NCBI GenBank assembly: GCA_964017185.1
Contig: OZ024874.1
Coordinates: 31,162,721-31,226,720, forward strand
Length of the DNA stretch: 64,000 nt
From: Rugalucina vietnamica
Lineage: Eukaryota; Mollusca; Bivalvia; Lucinida; Lucinidae
Reading direction: 5' to 3'
The position numbers were made by a program, and so were the translations under genes. Positions 19,862 to 30,640 of this stretch are shown here, one piece after another (position 1 is the first letter of the stretch; each line of letters opens with the position of its first letter). The notes under the pieces were generated by a model. That model was not told where the DNA came from, did not search any database, and was given only the letters and a program-made list of their open reading frames with translations.

Positions 19862-20764
19862 ATGGTTGCTTTCGATCCTCTGATGCCGATTCCACTGCTT
19901 GTGCTGTACACGGCTCTCTCATTCGCCACACTCACCCTCTGTTCTCTGTCTTTCGTTGCAATATGTAAAACCAAGAGAACACCATATGCGACAAAATTAC
20001 TCGCTATGTCACTCCTGACTTATGACTTCCTCTTCCTCGTCTTGTCCTGTGTCAGTAAATTCTTTGACTACAACGACGTCTATGTAGTCTATCACATGTC
20101 CAGAGGATTCCAGATTGCAGCACAGACGGTTGTCGGTGCCATGGCAATTGAGAGGCTATTTGTTTTAAACTGGCCTTATGTGTATCTCAGAGTAGCAACC
20201 GACAGTGCCATACGATGGTCTTGCTTTGTACTTTGTCTTTTCTCGTTCATACAATATTATGGAATGAGAACAGCGTTATGTTACGTAAGAGACAAGGCAT
20301 TGAACTGCGGAACGTTTTCCATCTATTTCATGTTAGTATCAACATTGATACCAAGCACGTCTTTCATTTCTTATATCAAAATTTACAAAATCATTAAAAA
20401 GAGCAGTTCTATTCTCCCGATTCGCCAGTACAAAGGGACTGTAGCGTGCTTTCTGGTACTGATCAATGCAACAGTAACACAGGTCGTGTGTTTAACACTC
20501 TCGGTGGTGTATTTTACGAGGAATTCAAGCGGTATAAAAGACTCGGGATTAGTTGCCACACTTGCCGACAGCGGTAATCTCCTTAACTGTATTATGGATC
20601 CTCTCATATATGTTATTTGGTTCAAAGAAACCAGAATTGAACTTTTAAAATTGATACAAAGAGTTTTTCCATGTGTGAAACAAAGTCTAGAAACAATGCA
20701 AAATGAAACACTGTGGATATCAGAAGGCAAAGTCAAATCTGAAAGCTGTAGTCTGGATGTTTGA
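19862..20764 (+). CDS. class A-like (rhodopsin-like) orphan G-protein-coupled receptor
   Basis: A 300-codon frame in one exon encodes a plasma-membrane receptor with seven hydrophobic segments. TM1 is at about 9-32 and TM2 at about 45-66. TM3 ends in an ERL triad in place of DRY (AIERLFVLNWP), and TM4-TM6 follow. TM7 has NCIMDPLIY, a DPxxY variant of NPxxY. A conserved-looking Cys pair lies in the extracellular loops, and the tail is short (about 40 residues). The open frame extends upstream to 19796, but TTCTTTTCTTTCCAG at 19805-19819 is a strong splice acceptor. The ATG at 19862 inside this exon is therefore the chosen start, with a non-coding exon expected upstream. The ligand is unknown. 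The length is normal for the family. Confidence 0.85.
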   Translation: MVAFDPLMPIPLLVLYTALSFATLTLCSLSFVAICKTKRTPYATKLLAMSLLTYDFLFLVLSCVSKFFDYNDVYVVYHMSRGFQIAAQTVVGAMAIERLFVLNWPYVYLRVATDSAIRWSCFVLCLFSFIQYYGMRTALCYVRDKALNCGTFSIYFMLVSTLIPSTSFISYIKIYKIIKKSSSILPIRQYKGTVACFLVLINATVTQVVCLTLSVVYFTRNSSGIKDSGLVATLADSGNLLNCIMDPLIYVIWFKETRIELLKLIQRVFPCVKQSLETMQNETLWISEGKVKSESCSLDV

Positions 20765-21494
20765 GCAGAAACAAGGGCTCACGGTGAAACAAACAAAATC
20801 GACATGCGTCCTTGCATTGATTAGAAGTTAGTAAAGGACAAACAATAAGCAGAAAATGGCACAGCCTGACCTATGACCATGTCATCAGAATCAAATGGGA
20901 AAATAACTTAAACAGAAAAAGCAAAACTTGATTAGCCAAGGAAGCAATTTTTTCCAAAGATGGTAACTCACCTGCCTTACATAACTGAACTTAAAATGTG
21001 CGTGCATGTATAAGAAAGGCAATAGAAAAATTGACACCGAAGAAAACATGATTCAGAATGAAACACATCCCACTTAAATTATGAGTAGTTCAAGACATTA
21101 AGCTGACTGGTCGAACTCTATCTACTGCAGAACAACAGATCATATCGGTTGACAAGTAAATTACGGTTAAGCTATGAGTCAAATGCTAGTAGGACACTTA
21201 CTGGATACGAATGAAGAAATGGCAAGTGTTTACTACCGCACCAGGAGACGCCAGAAGAGGCCTAAGCGACTCCTCAAACTGGTCATGTGCCACATGGCCA
21301 GCTGCCATGTACATCATGAACTACATGGCTAAGTGTCATGCACACTAAATTAAATAAATGCCACAGTCATAAGAAAATGTGAAATGAAATGGATTGAATT
21401 TACAAGTGTGGATTGATAAATACATCGTAAGGTAGAGATCTGAATTTATTTTGATGTTTTCAGTACCTCGCTCGTGAATGGTGTATTTCTTAGC

Positions 21495-21495
<1 letters not shown>
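20765..21495. other. receptor 3' flank, nothing else recognised
   Basis: It probably includes the receptor 3' UTR, but no perfect AATAAA was pinpointed close to the stop. No other gene was seen. Confidence 0.35.

Positions 21496-21546
<51 letters not shown>
21496..21546. repeat. (GT)n microsatellite
   Basis: About 25 uninterrupted GT dinucleotides. Confidence 0.98.
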
Positions 21547-21548
<2 letters not shown>

Positions 21549-21692
21549 CATGGGACGTTTTATTCAGAATCAAATGAACAATTGTTCTGAATAATTTAGC
21601 CTCTCAACGGAGCCTGGAAATAGACGACACAGCGTTACTCGACTAAATTTGTGGAAGCCGAAAATGAATTGACATTTTAAGTAACAAAGTCA

Positions 21693-22203
21693 TGTAACGG
21701 GATAGTCTCCCTTGTAGAATACGTTGGTGCAACGTATTAGCGGCATATTAGCGGGTAGTAATATGCAAATTAGAAACTCGAAACTTTGTGATTAGAGTAA
21801 GTGTTGAGTATATAGCGCAGTAAACCACCCTTGGTGGATGAGCATGCTTTTCCACTGACGGGGTTTTCTGTGGCTCGGCTCGGCTGTTCGTTACATTTGG
21901 TGGCAGCGGTGGGATGATGACAACTGCCAGAACGGAGTTGTCTTACCCATGTAGTCCCCAGGCCAAGACTCGGGACGAGTCTTCTCGGAGGGGGAAGTAA
22001 TGTAACGGGATAGTCTCCCTTGTAGAATACGTTGGTGCAACGTATTAGCGGCATATTAGCGGGTAGTAATATGCAAATTAGAAACTCGAAACTTTGTGAT
22101 TAGAGTAAGTGTTGAGTATATAGCGCAGTAAACCACCCTTGGTGGATGAGCATGCTTTTCCACTGACGGGGTTTTCTGTGGCTCGGCTCGGCTGTTCGTT
22201 ACA
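21693..22203 (+). mobile_element. TRIM family 2, young copy with identical LTRs
   Basis: Two 203-bp LTRs (21693-21895 and 22001-22203) begin TGTAACGGGATAGTC and end CTGTTCGTTACA. They read as identical. The 105-bp internal region starts with TTTGGTGGCAGCGGTGGGAT, a primer-binding-site-like sequence, and ends with CGGAGGGGGAAG, a polypurine tract. GTCA flanks both sides (21689-21692 and 22204-22207), a 4-bp target duplication. It has no coding capacity, so it must be mobilised in trans. Identical LTRs imply recent insertion or gene conversion. Confidence 0.92.
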
Positions 22204-22984
22204 GTCATATGTACATCCAGATTGAATCGAAATGCTAAAACTCACTTCTTTTTATAAGTCTTTACTTTTTCATTTCTCAGAATTTTTGTAAACCTTAAAG
22301 CACTCAATAAAAGTACAATAGTACGGCTAAATGATGGAGTGGATATGTTTAGGATTACCACACGACACAACACTATCTGCAGTGACGTCGGAAACAATAT
22401 TATGAAAATTAGAAACAGTAGATGGAAATGTATAGATCTGGACCATGAACAGAGCAGGCTTGTCAGACTATACGTTCTGATATTATCATGCAGAAAAAGA
22501 AGGTTTTTCTACGCGAAAGTTAATAAGTCGTAGCCAACAGAGTTTAAGGAAGTAATCAAAATTAATTCAAAATTCATATTGTCCAAAACCAATATATAAA
22601 GTTTCATAATTGATATTTCTATGGCTTAGATGGAAAATATGACACTTAATGGGCAGAGATACAGACTTTTCAAGGAATAATTAGTTATAAACAAAACTGA
22701 TGATTAAAATGAGACAGTTTTGCGCGTATCTGCAGGCAAAACGTTATAAATTAGATGTTATATTTGTAGAAATTTCCAATTTTAATTTTATCAGTGTAGC
22801 CACATCATCAATAATGCTGTCTTGGGTGGCCTTGATTAGAAACATATACTACACAATTGTGCAGAAGAAAAATTGACGAAGAAAGAAAAATGGATTGTGA
22901 GTCATGGAATATAGTGTTTGGGCTATAATGATTATTTGCACATTCAAATATTCAAATACGTGTACCCAAGAAGTCAACTGCACA
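22204..22984. other. non-coding stretch with a fragment of a dispersed repeat
   Basis: At 22330-22400, GGATTACCACACGACACAAC-like sequence resembles 57450-57490, a degenerate dispersed repeat. No gene was recognised. Confidence 0.4.
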
Positions 22985-23345
22985 ATGAATTAGGACTTAA
23001 AGACCTAATTCTGAAGAAGCTAAAAGTGGTACCACTGTTTATTCGGTTAATGACCCCTAATGGTGAAATATGGTTCTTAGATCAAAGGACTGTCATAATG
23101 AGGCGATTATCACATCTCTGCAGGGGGTCATAAAGAGACCCCAAGATGATAATACCTGTAGTTCCACTGTTTATTGAATTTATGGTCCCTGATAACCTGT
23201 GCAAAAACACTGCCTCCCTCTGCAATCAATATTGATTTTTCCTGTTTTGGCCCCTACCTGTATTCTGAGTTATTGTCAGGGCACAAGGTTTTCTAATGCC
23301 CTGTCCCTTATCTAATGACCCTCAATAGACATGGAAATAGGTCTT
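22985..23345 (+). repeat. dispersed repeat pair (with 58470-58850), copy A
   Basis: Shared blocks include ACCACTGTTTATTCGGT, GACTGTCATAATGAGG, TCTGCAGGGGGT, AATCAATATT-ATTTTTCCTG and TGTCAGG-CCTGTCCCTTATC, in the same order and orientation as the other copy. No terminal structure was recognised. Confidence 0.7.
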
Positions 23346-24127
23346 TAAGCTGTAGGTGCACTATTACAGATGTCGCATGCATTAGCATCTCTTTACTAAA
23401 GGCTCAATTAAACTATAGTTGATGTATTTCTTTGGAAACTCCTTATCGTCATAATTATTCTCGCATGCTTGATATAATGCACTTACAATGTCTCCGTTTC
23501 CGTATTGCTTCAGCTGTTGGTTTAAACTATGCCTCTGTTTGTTACATACAATGTTCAAATGCATACGGTACGAATATCAGAGCCATATCAGGCTCGGCGC
23601 CGGGATCAGATCATACTTGGCTACAGTACGAAACTTGTGAGTGACAGGAATCTGTCTCATTGCCAAACGGGCCCCGACAAGGCCACCAATGACACTAACT
23701 TAAGATATACAAAATACCCAGCCCCCAGTACAGACAAGGCCGTGTCTATAGACGAACAGCTGGACTGAGGGTGACCATATCTAACATGTCATCCATAGGC
23801 ATGGACATGCTCACCTAGAATAGAGTCTGTGCTATATTGTTATTAAAATTATTATTATTATTATTCGTCACCACGGCGGTCTCATTTGATGGTGTCATTT
23901 ATTTGTTGTATTGATAATTAAAAACCAAAATAAATACTGATAGATACTGAACTAATATTTTATGTGAAAAAGTGAAATTTGAATATAACGACCAACTTGC
24001 ACCTTTACCCATGGACAGCTCGTGCAGGTAGCTTTGGTGCGAACAGGGTATTGTTGAAAACATGTCACGGCTAGGTGAGTATGGAGATGGTAAAGAATTA
24101 TCGAAGTCTAAAAGCATGTTATTCAAA
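23346..24127. other. non-coding stretch, nothing recognised
   Basis: No supported gene. Short open frames at 23.4-23.8 kb lack any recognisable family. Confidence 0.4.
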
Positions 24128-24367
24128 TTGAGCCGCGACGCGAGAAAACCGGTCTTCGGGGTTTCCGACCAGGTCCGACACAAACCGGCCTGTACAAGCT
24201 CAGAAAAGAGCTAGAAGCTTGAAATTTCGGATTTAAGAAGAAGAGAAATTGTACTATCCGTGTAGCGAAAACAAAGGCGCTGATCAGCTTCGCGGTTACC
24301 GCGAAGCTGATCTGCGCCTTTGTTTTCGCCTAGGCAAAAATCCGGTTTTCTCACGATGCGGCTCCAA
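24128..24367. mobile_element. MITE family M1 (AGCTTCGCGG hairpin), copy A
   Basis: The ends are inverted (TTGAGCCGCGACGCGAGAAAA on the left, TCTCACGATGCGGCTCCAA on the right). The centre has a strong hairpin (GCGAAAACAAAGGCGC-GATCAGCTTCGCGG and its inverse at 24271-24330). Five further copies sit in or near the RPS4 gene. Confidence 0.8.
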
Positions 24368-25279
24368 TTATTTAAGCAACAAAGTTCGGTATTACCTTTA
24401 AGACTGTACGTATGTTTAGCATTTAGCATTATATTTCAATATACGTCAACAGGTTCAGTTCAAGAATCTTAGGTACCCATTCTGTTAGTTTTAAATGGAA
24501 TATACACATAACTTCATTTCCATACATGTGATTTAAATATTGCATACCAAACATTCAGGGGTGTCCAAATCATTTTGCCTTGTAGCAAAAGTAAAATATC
24601 TTGTAGCAAAACCACAAAATTAAGATCAATAAGTCGGCGCGCGGTGCCATTATAAACTTTTTTTCCAATATGCTTTCATAATGCTAAATAGCATCCTTAG
24701 CACTTGCATTCTTTATAAAGTGTACAAAAAAGAGGAAGAAAAGCACACATCTCTTTGATATTTTATTTATCTCTTAAAGTAAACAAAAAAAAAAAAAAAA
24801 AAAAAAACAAGCATAATATTCAATATTTCATGAATGCAAACTTAAATAGTTCTAGACAAAAAGTGTAGACCCAAGACTACTTCTTCAAAAGCAATGACCA
24901 CACTGTATTCAGTTCAGTTTTTACATTTTAAATACAATAAAGCTAAAAAAAAAGAAAAAAGCAAAGAACATTTACAGTTTAAAGTCACTGCAAAGTCTGC
25001 ACTATAATCAGTATATCCAGTGAATATAAATGTTCATCGCCACTTAATCACTAATATTTTCAATAGAAAAAAAATGCAGTTTTTGCTTGAAAATAATGTT
25101 AAAAGGCACTGCACAGTCTGCACTATTATCAGTATCCATTTGTTTGACTAGTCCTTCTTCTGCCAGACACACTGGTATTAGCTACACCATCAACTGCATC
25201 AGGTTACATTTATTAGAACCTTGTTTGAGACCTAAAATCATCACTTCAAACCAAAAGGTGACAGCGTTTGTCCTATATT
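24368..25279. other. non-coding stretch with a poly(A) run
   Basis: An A-run spans about 24785-24807. No gene was seen. Confidence 0.4.
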
Positions 25280-25811
25280 TTCTTTGAGCTGAGCGATGAT
25301 ATGAGAAATCAAAAATTTATCCTCGGTTTAGATTCATTTTCTAATCAACGTTTAATACACATGTATTTGGCTATATATATTTCGATAATCGACTACCATG
25401 TTGAACATTGCAAAATTAAAGTAATTCTCTTTGGCTCGATGTTGCCAAATCTAATTGGCCACCGACGAGGCTTAAGTAGCTCATCCTCTTTCTCATGAAT
25501 ATTTGCGTTGCTCTTAAGGGATCTATCTTAGTTTTAATAATTATTTGCTATTACTGCAGCTGGGCAGCCCTAACAAGTCTCCACGCACATATTATCTCTT
25601 TGTTTTGGTCCTTTGGATCCATGATGATATTATTAGAAATCAGAAATCTATTATCTGTTTAGATTCATTTTCTAATCTATGTTTGATATATTTGGCCCCG
25701 TTACGATAATGCTAGTCATTGTATCGACTATCCTGTTGAAAACTGCAAAATTAAAGTTTGGCTCAATGTTGCCAAATCTAAAAATTCACTGTCAAGGCTT
25801 AAGTAGTCGAA
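25280..25811 (+). repeat. diverged direct duplication of about 200 bp
   Basis: 25290-25480 and 25625-25805 share TTTAGATTCATTTTCTAATC, TGCAAAATTAAAG, ATGTTGCCAAATCTAA and AGGCTTAAGTAG in order. It looks like an old local duplication. Confidence 0.6.
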
Positions 25812-26261
25812 ACCACGGTAACAGCAAACACGGTCAGTGGAAATCATGCTCAAAGCATGGTCAACCACCGAAGGTAGTATAGCTCTCCCACCAAGGGGTT
25901 GTTAACTGTGCTATATACTCTACACTTACTCGCTTCACAAAGTGTCGAGTTTGAAATTTGCATATCTATTTATAGCACACCTTAGCTGTACCGAGTTTTA
26001 AATATATAATTCATAGCGCACTGCAATATACCCCGCGACATATCCATCGGTCTGAGAAACACATGGGTAAAGCACCTCTGTTCTGGCAGTTGACATTATC
26101 CCACCACTGCTACATTTAATGTAACATGAGCCGAACCCAGCAACAACAAAACCACGTCAATGGGAAAGCATTGTCAACCAGCGAGGGTGGTTTACTGTGC
26201 ATGTACGTATATGCCATTTACTCCTATACACCTTTGTTTATTATATTTAGCTCGTCGTTAC
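25812..26261 (-). mobile_element. TRIM family 2, degenerate inverted copy
   Basis: On the minus strand this matches the family-2 LTR and internal region: CTATATACTC-ACACTTACTC, ACAAAGTGTCGAGTTTG and AATTTGCATAT from one LTR, then ACATGGGTAAA-, TTCTGGCAGTTG- and CCCACCACTG from the internal part. Partial second-LTR blocks (ACCACGTCAATGGGAAAGCA, GGGTGGTTTACTGTGC) follow. It is heavily mutated and no target duplication was identified. Confidence 0.65.
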
Positions 26262-26664
26262 ATTAAATGTCGTCCTTTACGCTGACTGTTAACAAGAGAG
26301 AGAAAAACCGCGCCTTATCAGAGGAGTCTGCTTTCATTATGTTTTCGTAAGTTGGTCAACATATAGCTTGCTTCTGACTTTCGGTCTTAATGGCTAGAAG
26401 CTGAAATACTCCTAACGACATTTTTTGCTGCCTCTTTGGTTTAAATACTAGTTTATTAATAAATTCACAATATACAATAATGATAAACAATAAATCAAAG
26501 GAATCAGAAAACAAGCTTCAAAGAAGTTTATATGAATATTCTCCTTGCTGCTTCTTTACTTACGGTGGTCTGTCATCATCATTCAACAGTTCATTTAGAA
26601 TAGCCCACTTCAAAGGTATGTCTCATCTTATAAGTGATAATGGGATCATTAGTCTCTATCTTGA
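26262..26664. other. non-coding stretch, nothing recognised
   Basis: Low-complexity AT-rich sequence. No gene was seen. Confidence 0.4.
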
Positions 26665-26903
26665 CAGGAACATTTGACGAATGGATTTTCCCGTCATCGT
26701 CATTATCATTAGGGTGAGTCCACTTTCATTGTAGGGGTGTCAGGAGTGATTTTTAAATTTTATTCAATTTTTTCGATAAAAATTCAATTTCTCTAAGCAA
26801 ACAGAATAGCCCCAGATGGGACGCCGCGTTCTGCGGCGTCACATCTGGGGCTATTCTGTTTGCCTATGTCCTATAAAAGGGACGCCAGGCTTAAATGAGT
26901 TAA
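26665..26903 (+). mobile_element. dispersed repeat with a 67-nt hairpin, copy B
   Basis: The hairpin at 26797-26863 is base-for-base the same as 17994-18060, and the following 45 bp differ by a single inserted base. The upstream 130 bp is more diverged (shared GAGTCCACTTTCATT-TAGGGG). Confidence 0.75.
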
Positions 26904-27061
26904 TTTATAACCAATATACCAGTACCTGCTGATAGTGAATTTAATAACCTCCTTATATATCTCTGTCTATGAAAATTTCATTCATCTTCAATGGGTTCTT
27001 ATCTGTTGTCTGCTCAGTGCATAAGTGTGATATACAATCCAAAATGTCTTTTATTGTCCGC

Positions 27062-27172
27062 AGTTTGTCCTTTCAGGAGCTTGTTCTTGAAAATTGTCAT
27101 TGGACCTCATCCGAAAGACTTTAAAAGCCCGGAATCGAACTCATGACTCCTGGTTTACCAGTAGCTAAATTA
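27062..27172 (-). mobile_element. tRNA-derived SINE head remnant
   Basis: On the minus strand, CCAGGAGTCATGAGTTCGAT followed by TCCGGGC resembles a tRNA T-arm with a B-box (GAGTTCGATTCC). The A-box half is poor. A cut-down SINE or tRNA pseudogene is likely. Confidence 0.4.
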
Positions 27173-27179
27173 CTATGGA

Positions 27180-27395
27180 AGAAAAAGTAAAACTGAGTTC
27201 CTTTAAGAGCAAGGGAAACATTAATGAAAAAGTGGATGGGCCATACCGCGGTTTCGGCTATTCAAGCCTCCTCAGTGACCCTATAAATATGGCAACATTG
27301 AGCCAGAGACAATTACTGCAATTTTACAAATTGCATAGAAGATACGACATGACTGAAATCTCCTACTATTTCAACGTATTTAAGAAATAGATCAG
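27180..27395 (+). repeat. dispersed repeat (with 57530-57660), copy
   Basis: Shared blocks with 57.5-57.7 kb: TTCCTTTAAGAGCA, GATGGGCCA-C-CGGTTTCGGCTA, CTCAGTGACCCT and GAGCCA-AGA-AA-TACTG. A further fragment of the family appears at 13670-13760. Confidence 0.55.
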
Positions 27396-27510
27396 CACTA
27401 GCAGTGAATTGTTAAGTAATAATTCACTGTTTGGAGGTCAGTTGGAAAGAAGATCAAATCACGAGCGCGCAGTGCGAGTGATTTATATTCTTACAACTGA
27501 CCGACAAATA

Positions 27511-28926
27511 CTGTAAACGCTCACCTGATCTGGACAGCTTTACTTGCATAAGTACAAAGAGCCAATGGGGTGGGGGTGGAGGTTTTCCTATAGTATTAAG
27601 TCTATGGAAACTATCGGCCCCGGGCGTGTCCAAATTTGACCCCAGGGGAATTATTGGCACAATTTATGTACAGGACCATTAGCCATTGCCACATACCAAA
27701 TATCAAAACTGTGGGCTTTGAGCTTTCAGAGAAGAAGATTTATATTCTTACAACTGACCGACAAATACTATAAACGCTCACCTGATCTGGACAGCTTTAC
27801 TTGCATAAGTACAAAGAGCCAATGGGGGAGTTTGGAGGCTTTCCTATAGTATTAAGTCTATGGAGACTATCGACACCCGGGCGTGTCCTAAATTTGACCC
27901 CAAGGGAATGATTGGCACATTTATGTAGAGGACCATTAGCCATTGCCACACACCAAATATCAAAACTGTTGGCTTTGAGCTTTCAGAGAAGAAGATTTTT
28001 TTTTATTTTTCCCCATGCCATGGCACAGTTCCAGTCCGATCTTCCCCTAAACAAAACGCAAACTTTCCTACTGCCCAGTGATGATGTGTCTTTAATTTGA
28101 TCAAGATCCGCCCACTGGCTTTGGAGATACTGATGTTTGAATATTCCGTATAGTAAGTCTATGGAAACTATCGACCCCGGGTCGTGGCCAAATTTGACCC
28201 CAGGGACATGATTGGCACAATTTATGTAGAGGACCATTAGCCATTGCCACATTAATATCAAAGCTGTTGGCCAAGTGGTTTCAGAGAAGAAGATTTTTAA
28301 TTTTTTTCCCCATTAGTAAGTAAGTAAGTAAGTAAGTTAGTAAATTCTTTATTTTAAGAGGGTAACCCAATTAATATCAAAATTAAAATGTATATGTTGC
28401 CATGGCAACTAGAGTTCCAGTCCGATCTGTGCAAAACAATATGCAGCCTTTCCTATTGCTCAGTGATGTTCTGTGTGTAATTTGATCAAGATTCGCTTAC
28501 TTGCTTTGGAGATATCAATGTTTGAATGTTTTCCCATAGTAAGTCTGTTGAGACTATCAACAAAGACCCCAGTGGCATGACTGGCACAATTTATAATGGG
28601 GACTACCAAACATTGCTACATAACAAATATCTAAGCTTTGGGCCTTCTGGTTTCAGAGAAGAAAATTTCTTTAGTTTTTCCCATTGAAAGTCTATGGGTG
28701 CTACCTGTTGCCATGAAAACCACAATTTTGATATAATCCTCCAAAATCTAATGCAGTCGATCCCTCAACCCAATGGTGGTTCACATTAAAATTGATCAAG
28801 ATCGACTCTCTCCCTTCAGAAATATTTGTCTTTGAAATTGTGAACGTACGGCGACTTTTATTCTGTTTATTAGCTCACCTGCCTATCCTATAAGCTCACC
28901 TGTGAGCCTTCGGCTCAGGCGAACTA
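27511..28926 (+). repeat. hairpin-ended satellite-core element, copy 3
   Basis: It starts with CGCTCACCTGATCTGGACAG and ends with the AAGCTCACCTGTGAGCC...GGCTCAGGCGAACT hairpin. Core units carry GACCCCAGGG-ATGATTGGCA and GGACCATTAGCCATTGCCAC near 27650, 27920 and 28200, a spacing of about 270-280 bp. The segment at 27490-27600 is duplicated at 27738-27850. A (TAAG)n tract lies at 28315-28340. Confidence 0.7.
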
Positions 28927-28953
28927 ATAAACGGAATAAAAGTCGCTGAAACA
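28852..28953. repeat. hairpin at the junction of two opposed satellite-core elements
   Basis: CGGCGACTTTTATTCTGTTT at 28851 is mirrored by AACGGAATAAAAGTCGCTG ending near 28952. In between are AGCTCACC/GGTGAGCT-type ends. It joins copy 3 and inverted copy 4. Confidence 0.7.
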
Positions 28954-28966
28954 GTCGATTTGTTTA

Positions 28967-30362
28967 TCTCACCTGAGCCGAAGGCTCACAGGTGAGCTTA
29001 TAGTATAGTAGTCGAGCCGGCGTCCGTGCGTGCGTCCGTCCGTGCGTCCGTGCGTGCGTCCGTGCGTTCACATTTTCAAACTTGAATATCTCTAAGACAA
29101 CAAGGCCAATCGCGATCAAATTTTATCTAAAGCATCATTGAGGAGGGGGAAAGGTTGCATTAGGTTTTTGTTGGATCAGAACTCTGGTTTCCATGGCAAC
29201 AGATAGCTCCCACTGAGTTATAATGGGGAAAATGTTGTGGCCACTCTGGCAACTTCATTTTTGATTGGATCTTCTTGATTCTTGGGAATAACAAGGACAA
29301 CCATAACAGCTCAGATGAGTTCGAATTTCAGCTAGGTTCAACCACAGATTGTGGAGTTAGCTGCCCTTGAGCGTCTGGAAAAATCCCCTTAGACTTATAA
29401 TGGGAAAAATGTTGTGGTCACTCTAGCGCCATTATTTTTCAGTGGATCTTCTTCATTCTTGCAGGTAACAAGGACAACTATAATATCTCTGATGGGTTCG
29501 AATTTCAGCTAGATCCGACCTCTGACTGTAGAGTTAGCTGCCCTTGAGTATTTGAAAAATCATTATTTTGTGTTGTGGCCACTCTAGCGCCTTCAACTTT
29601 GATCGGATCTTCTTCATACTTGGAAGTAACAAGGATAGTCATAACATCTCAGATTAGTTTGAATTTCAGCCAGATCCAACCCTTGACTGCAGAGTTATCT
29701 GCCCTTGACTGTGTGAAAAAAAACACAATATCTAGTGTTGTGGCCACTCTAGCGCCTTCATTTTTATTCAGATCTTCTTTATTCTTGGAAGTAACAAGGA
29801 CATCCATAACATCTCGGATGAGTTCGAATTTGACCAGATTCGACCTCTGACTGCGGAGTTATCTGCCCTTTAGTGTTTGAAAAATCAATATTTTGTGATG
29901 TGGCCTCTCTAGCATCTTTGTTTTTCAGTGGATTTTCTTCATTTTCTTGCAGATAACAAGGATAACTACAATATCTCGGGTGAGTTCAAATTAAGGCCAG
30001 ATCTGACCTCTGACTGCGGAGTTTGCTGCCCTTTAGTGTTTGAAAATCAATATTTTGTATTGTGGCCACTCTAGCGCCTTCAATTTTGATCGGATCTTCT
30101 TCATTCTTGGATGTAACAAGGATAACCATAACATCTTGGATGAGTTGGTTTGAAAATCAATATTTTGTATTGTGGCCACTCTAGCGCCTTCAATTTTGAT
30201 CGGATCTTCTTCATTCTTGGATGTAACAAGGATAACCATAACATCTTGGATGAGTTCGAATTTGAGCCAGATTGGACTGCGGAGTTAGCTGCCCTTGAAT
30301 GTTTAAGAAATCAATTTTTAGCGTTGTGGCCACTCAAGCGTCTTCAATTTTGATCAGATCTT

Positions 30363-30396
<34 letters not shown>

Positions 30397-30472
30397 CCAA
30401 CCACTTTGTCCAGTGACCGTACTTGTTGACTCTCAGGTGAGCGATCTTTGCCCTTGGGCTACTTGTTTTTAA
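28967..30472 (-). repeat. hairpin-ended satellite-core element, copy 4 (inverted)
   Basis: On the plus strand it begins CTCACCTGAGCCGAAGGCTC, followed by a GTCCGTGCGTGC microsatellite (29020-29068). It ends with TTGACTCTCAGGTGAGCGAT, the inverse of the left terminus of copy 1. The core is a tandem array of about 165 bp marked by GTTGTGGCCACTCTAGCGCC-like sequence at 29233, 29412, 29572, 29738, 29898, 30059, 30170 and 30325. The segment 30033-30143 is duplicated exactly in tandem. A poly(A) run lies at 30364-30395. Confidence 0.75.
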
Positions 30473-30473
30473 A

Positions 30474-30640
30474 TTTAGTTTTACGCCCCGTTCAAGATTA
30501 TTTCAGTTCATATGAGACGGGGCCAATGAGTTGGTGGGGCGAAAACGGGAGAACCCCGAGAAAAACCACCTGAAACACCCGCAAGCAGAACTTGGCTTGC
30601 CTCATATCTGACCAGAGCGGGACTGATACCGTTCAGCTTT
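30474..30640 (-). mobile_element. SINE body, 5'-truncated, inverted
   Basis: It is the reverse complement of the SINE body at 8555-8705: TTTTACG-CCGTTCAAGATT, GTTCATATGAGACGGGGCCA, CGAAAACGGGAGAACCCCGA and CAAGCAGAACTTGGCTTG. The tRNA-like head is missing. Confidence 0.8.

Noticed and set aside
21345-21551. Thr-His repeat frame
   Set aside because: It is a (GT)n microsatellite read on the opposite strand.
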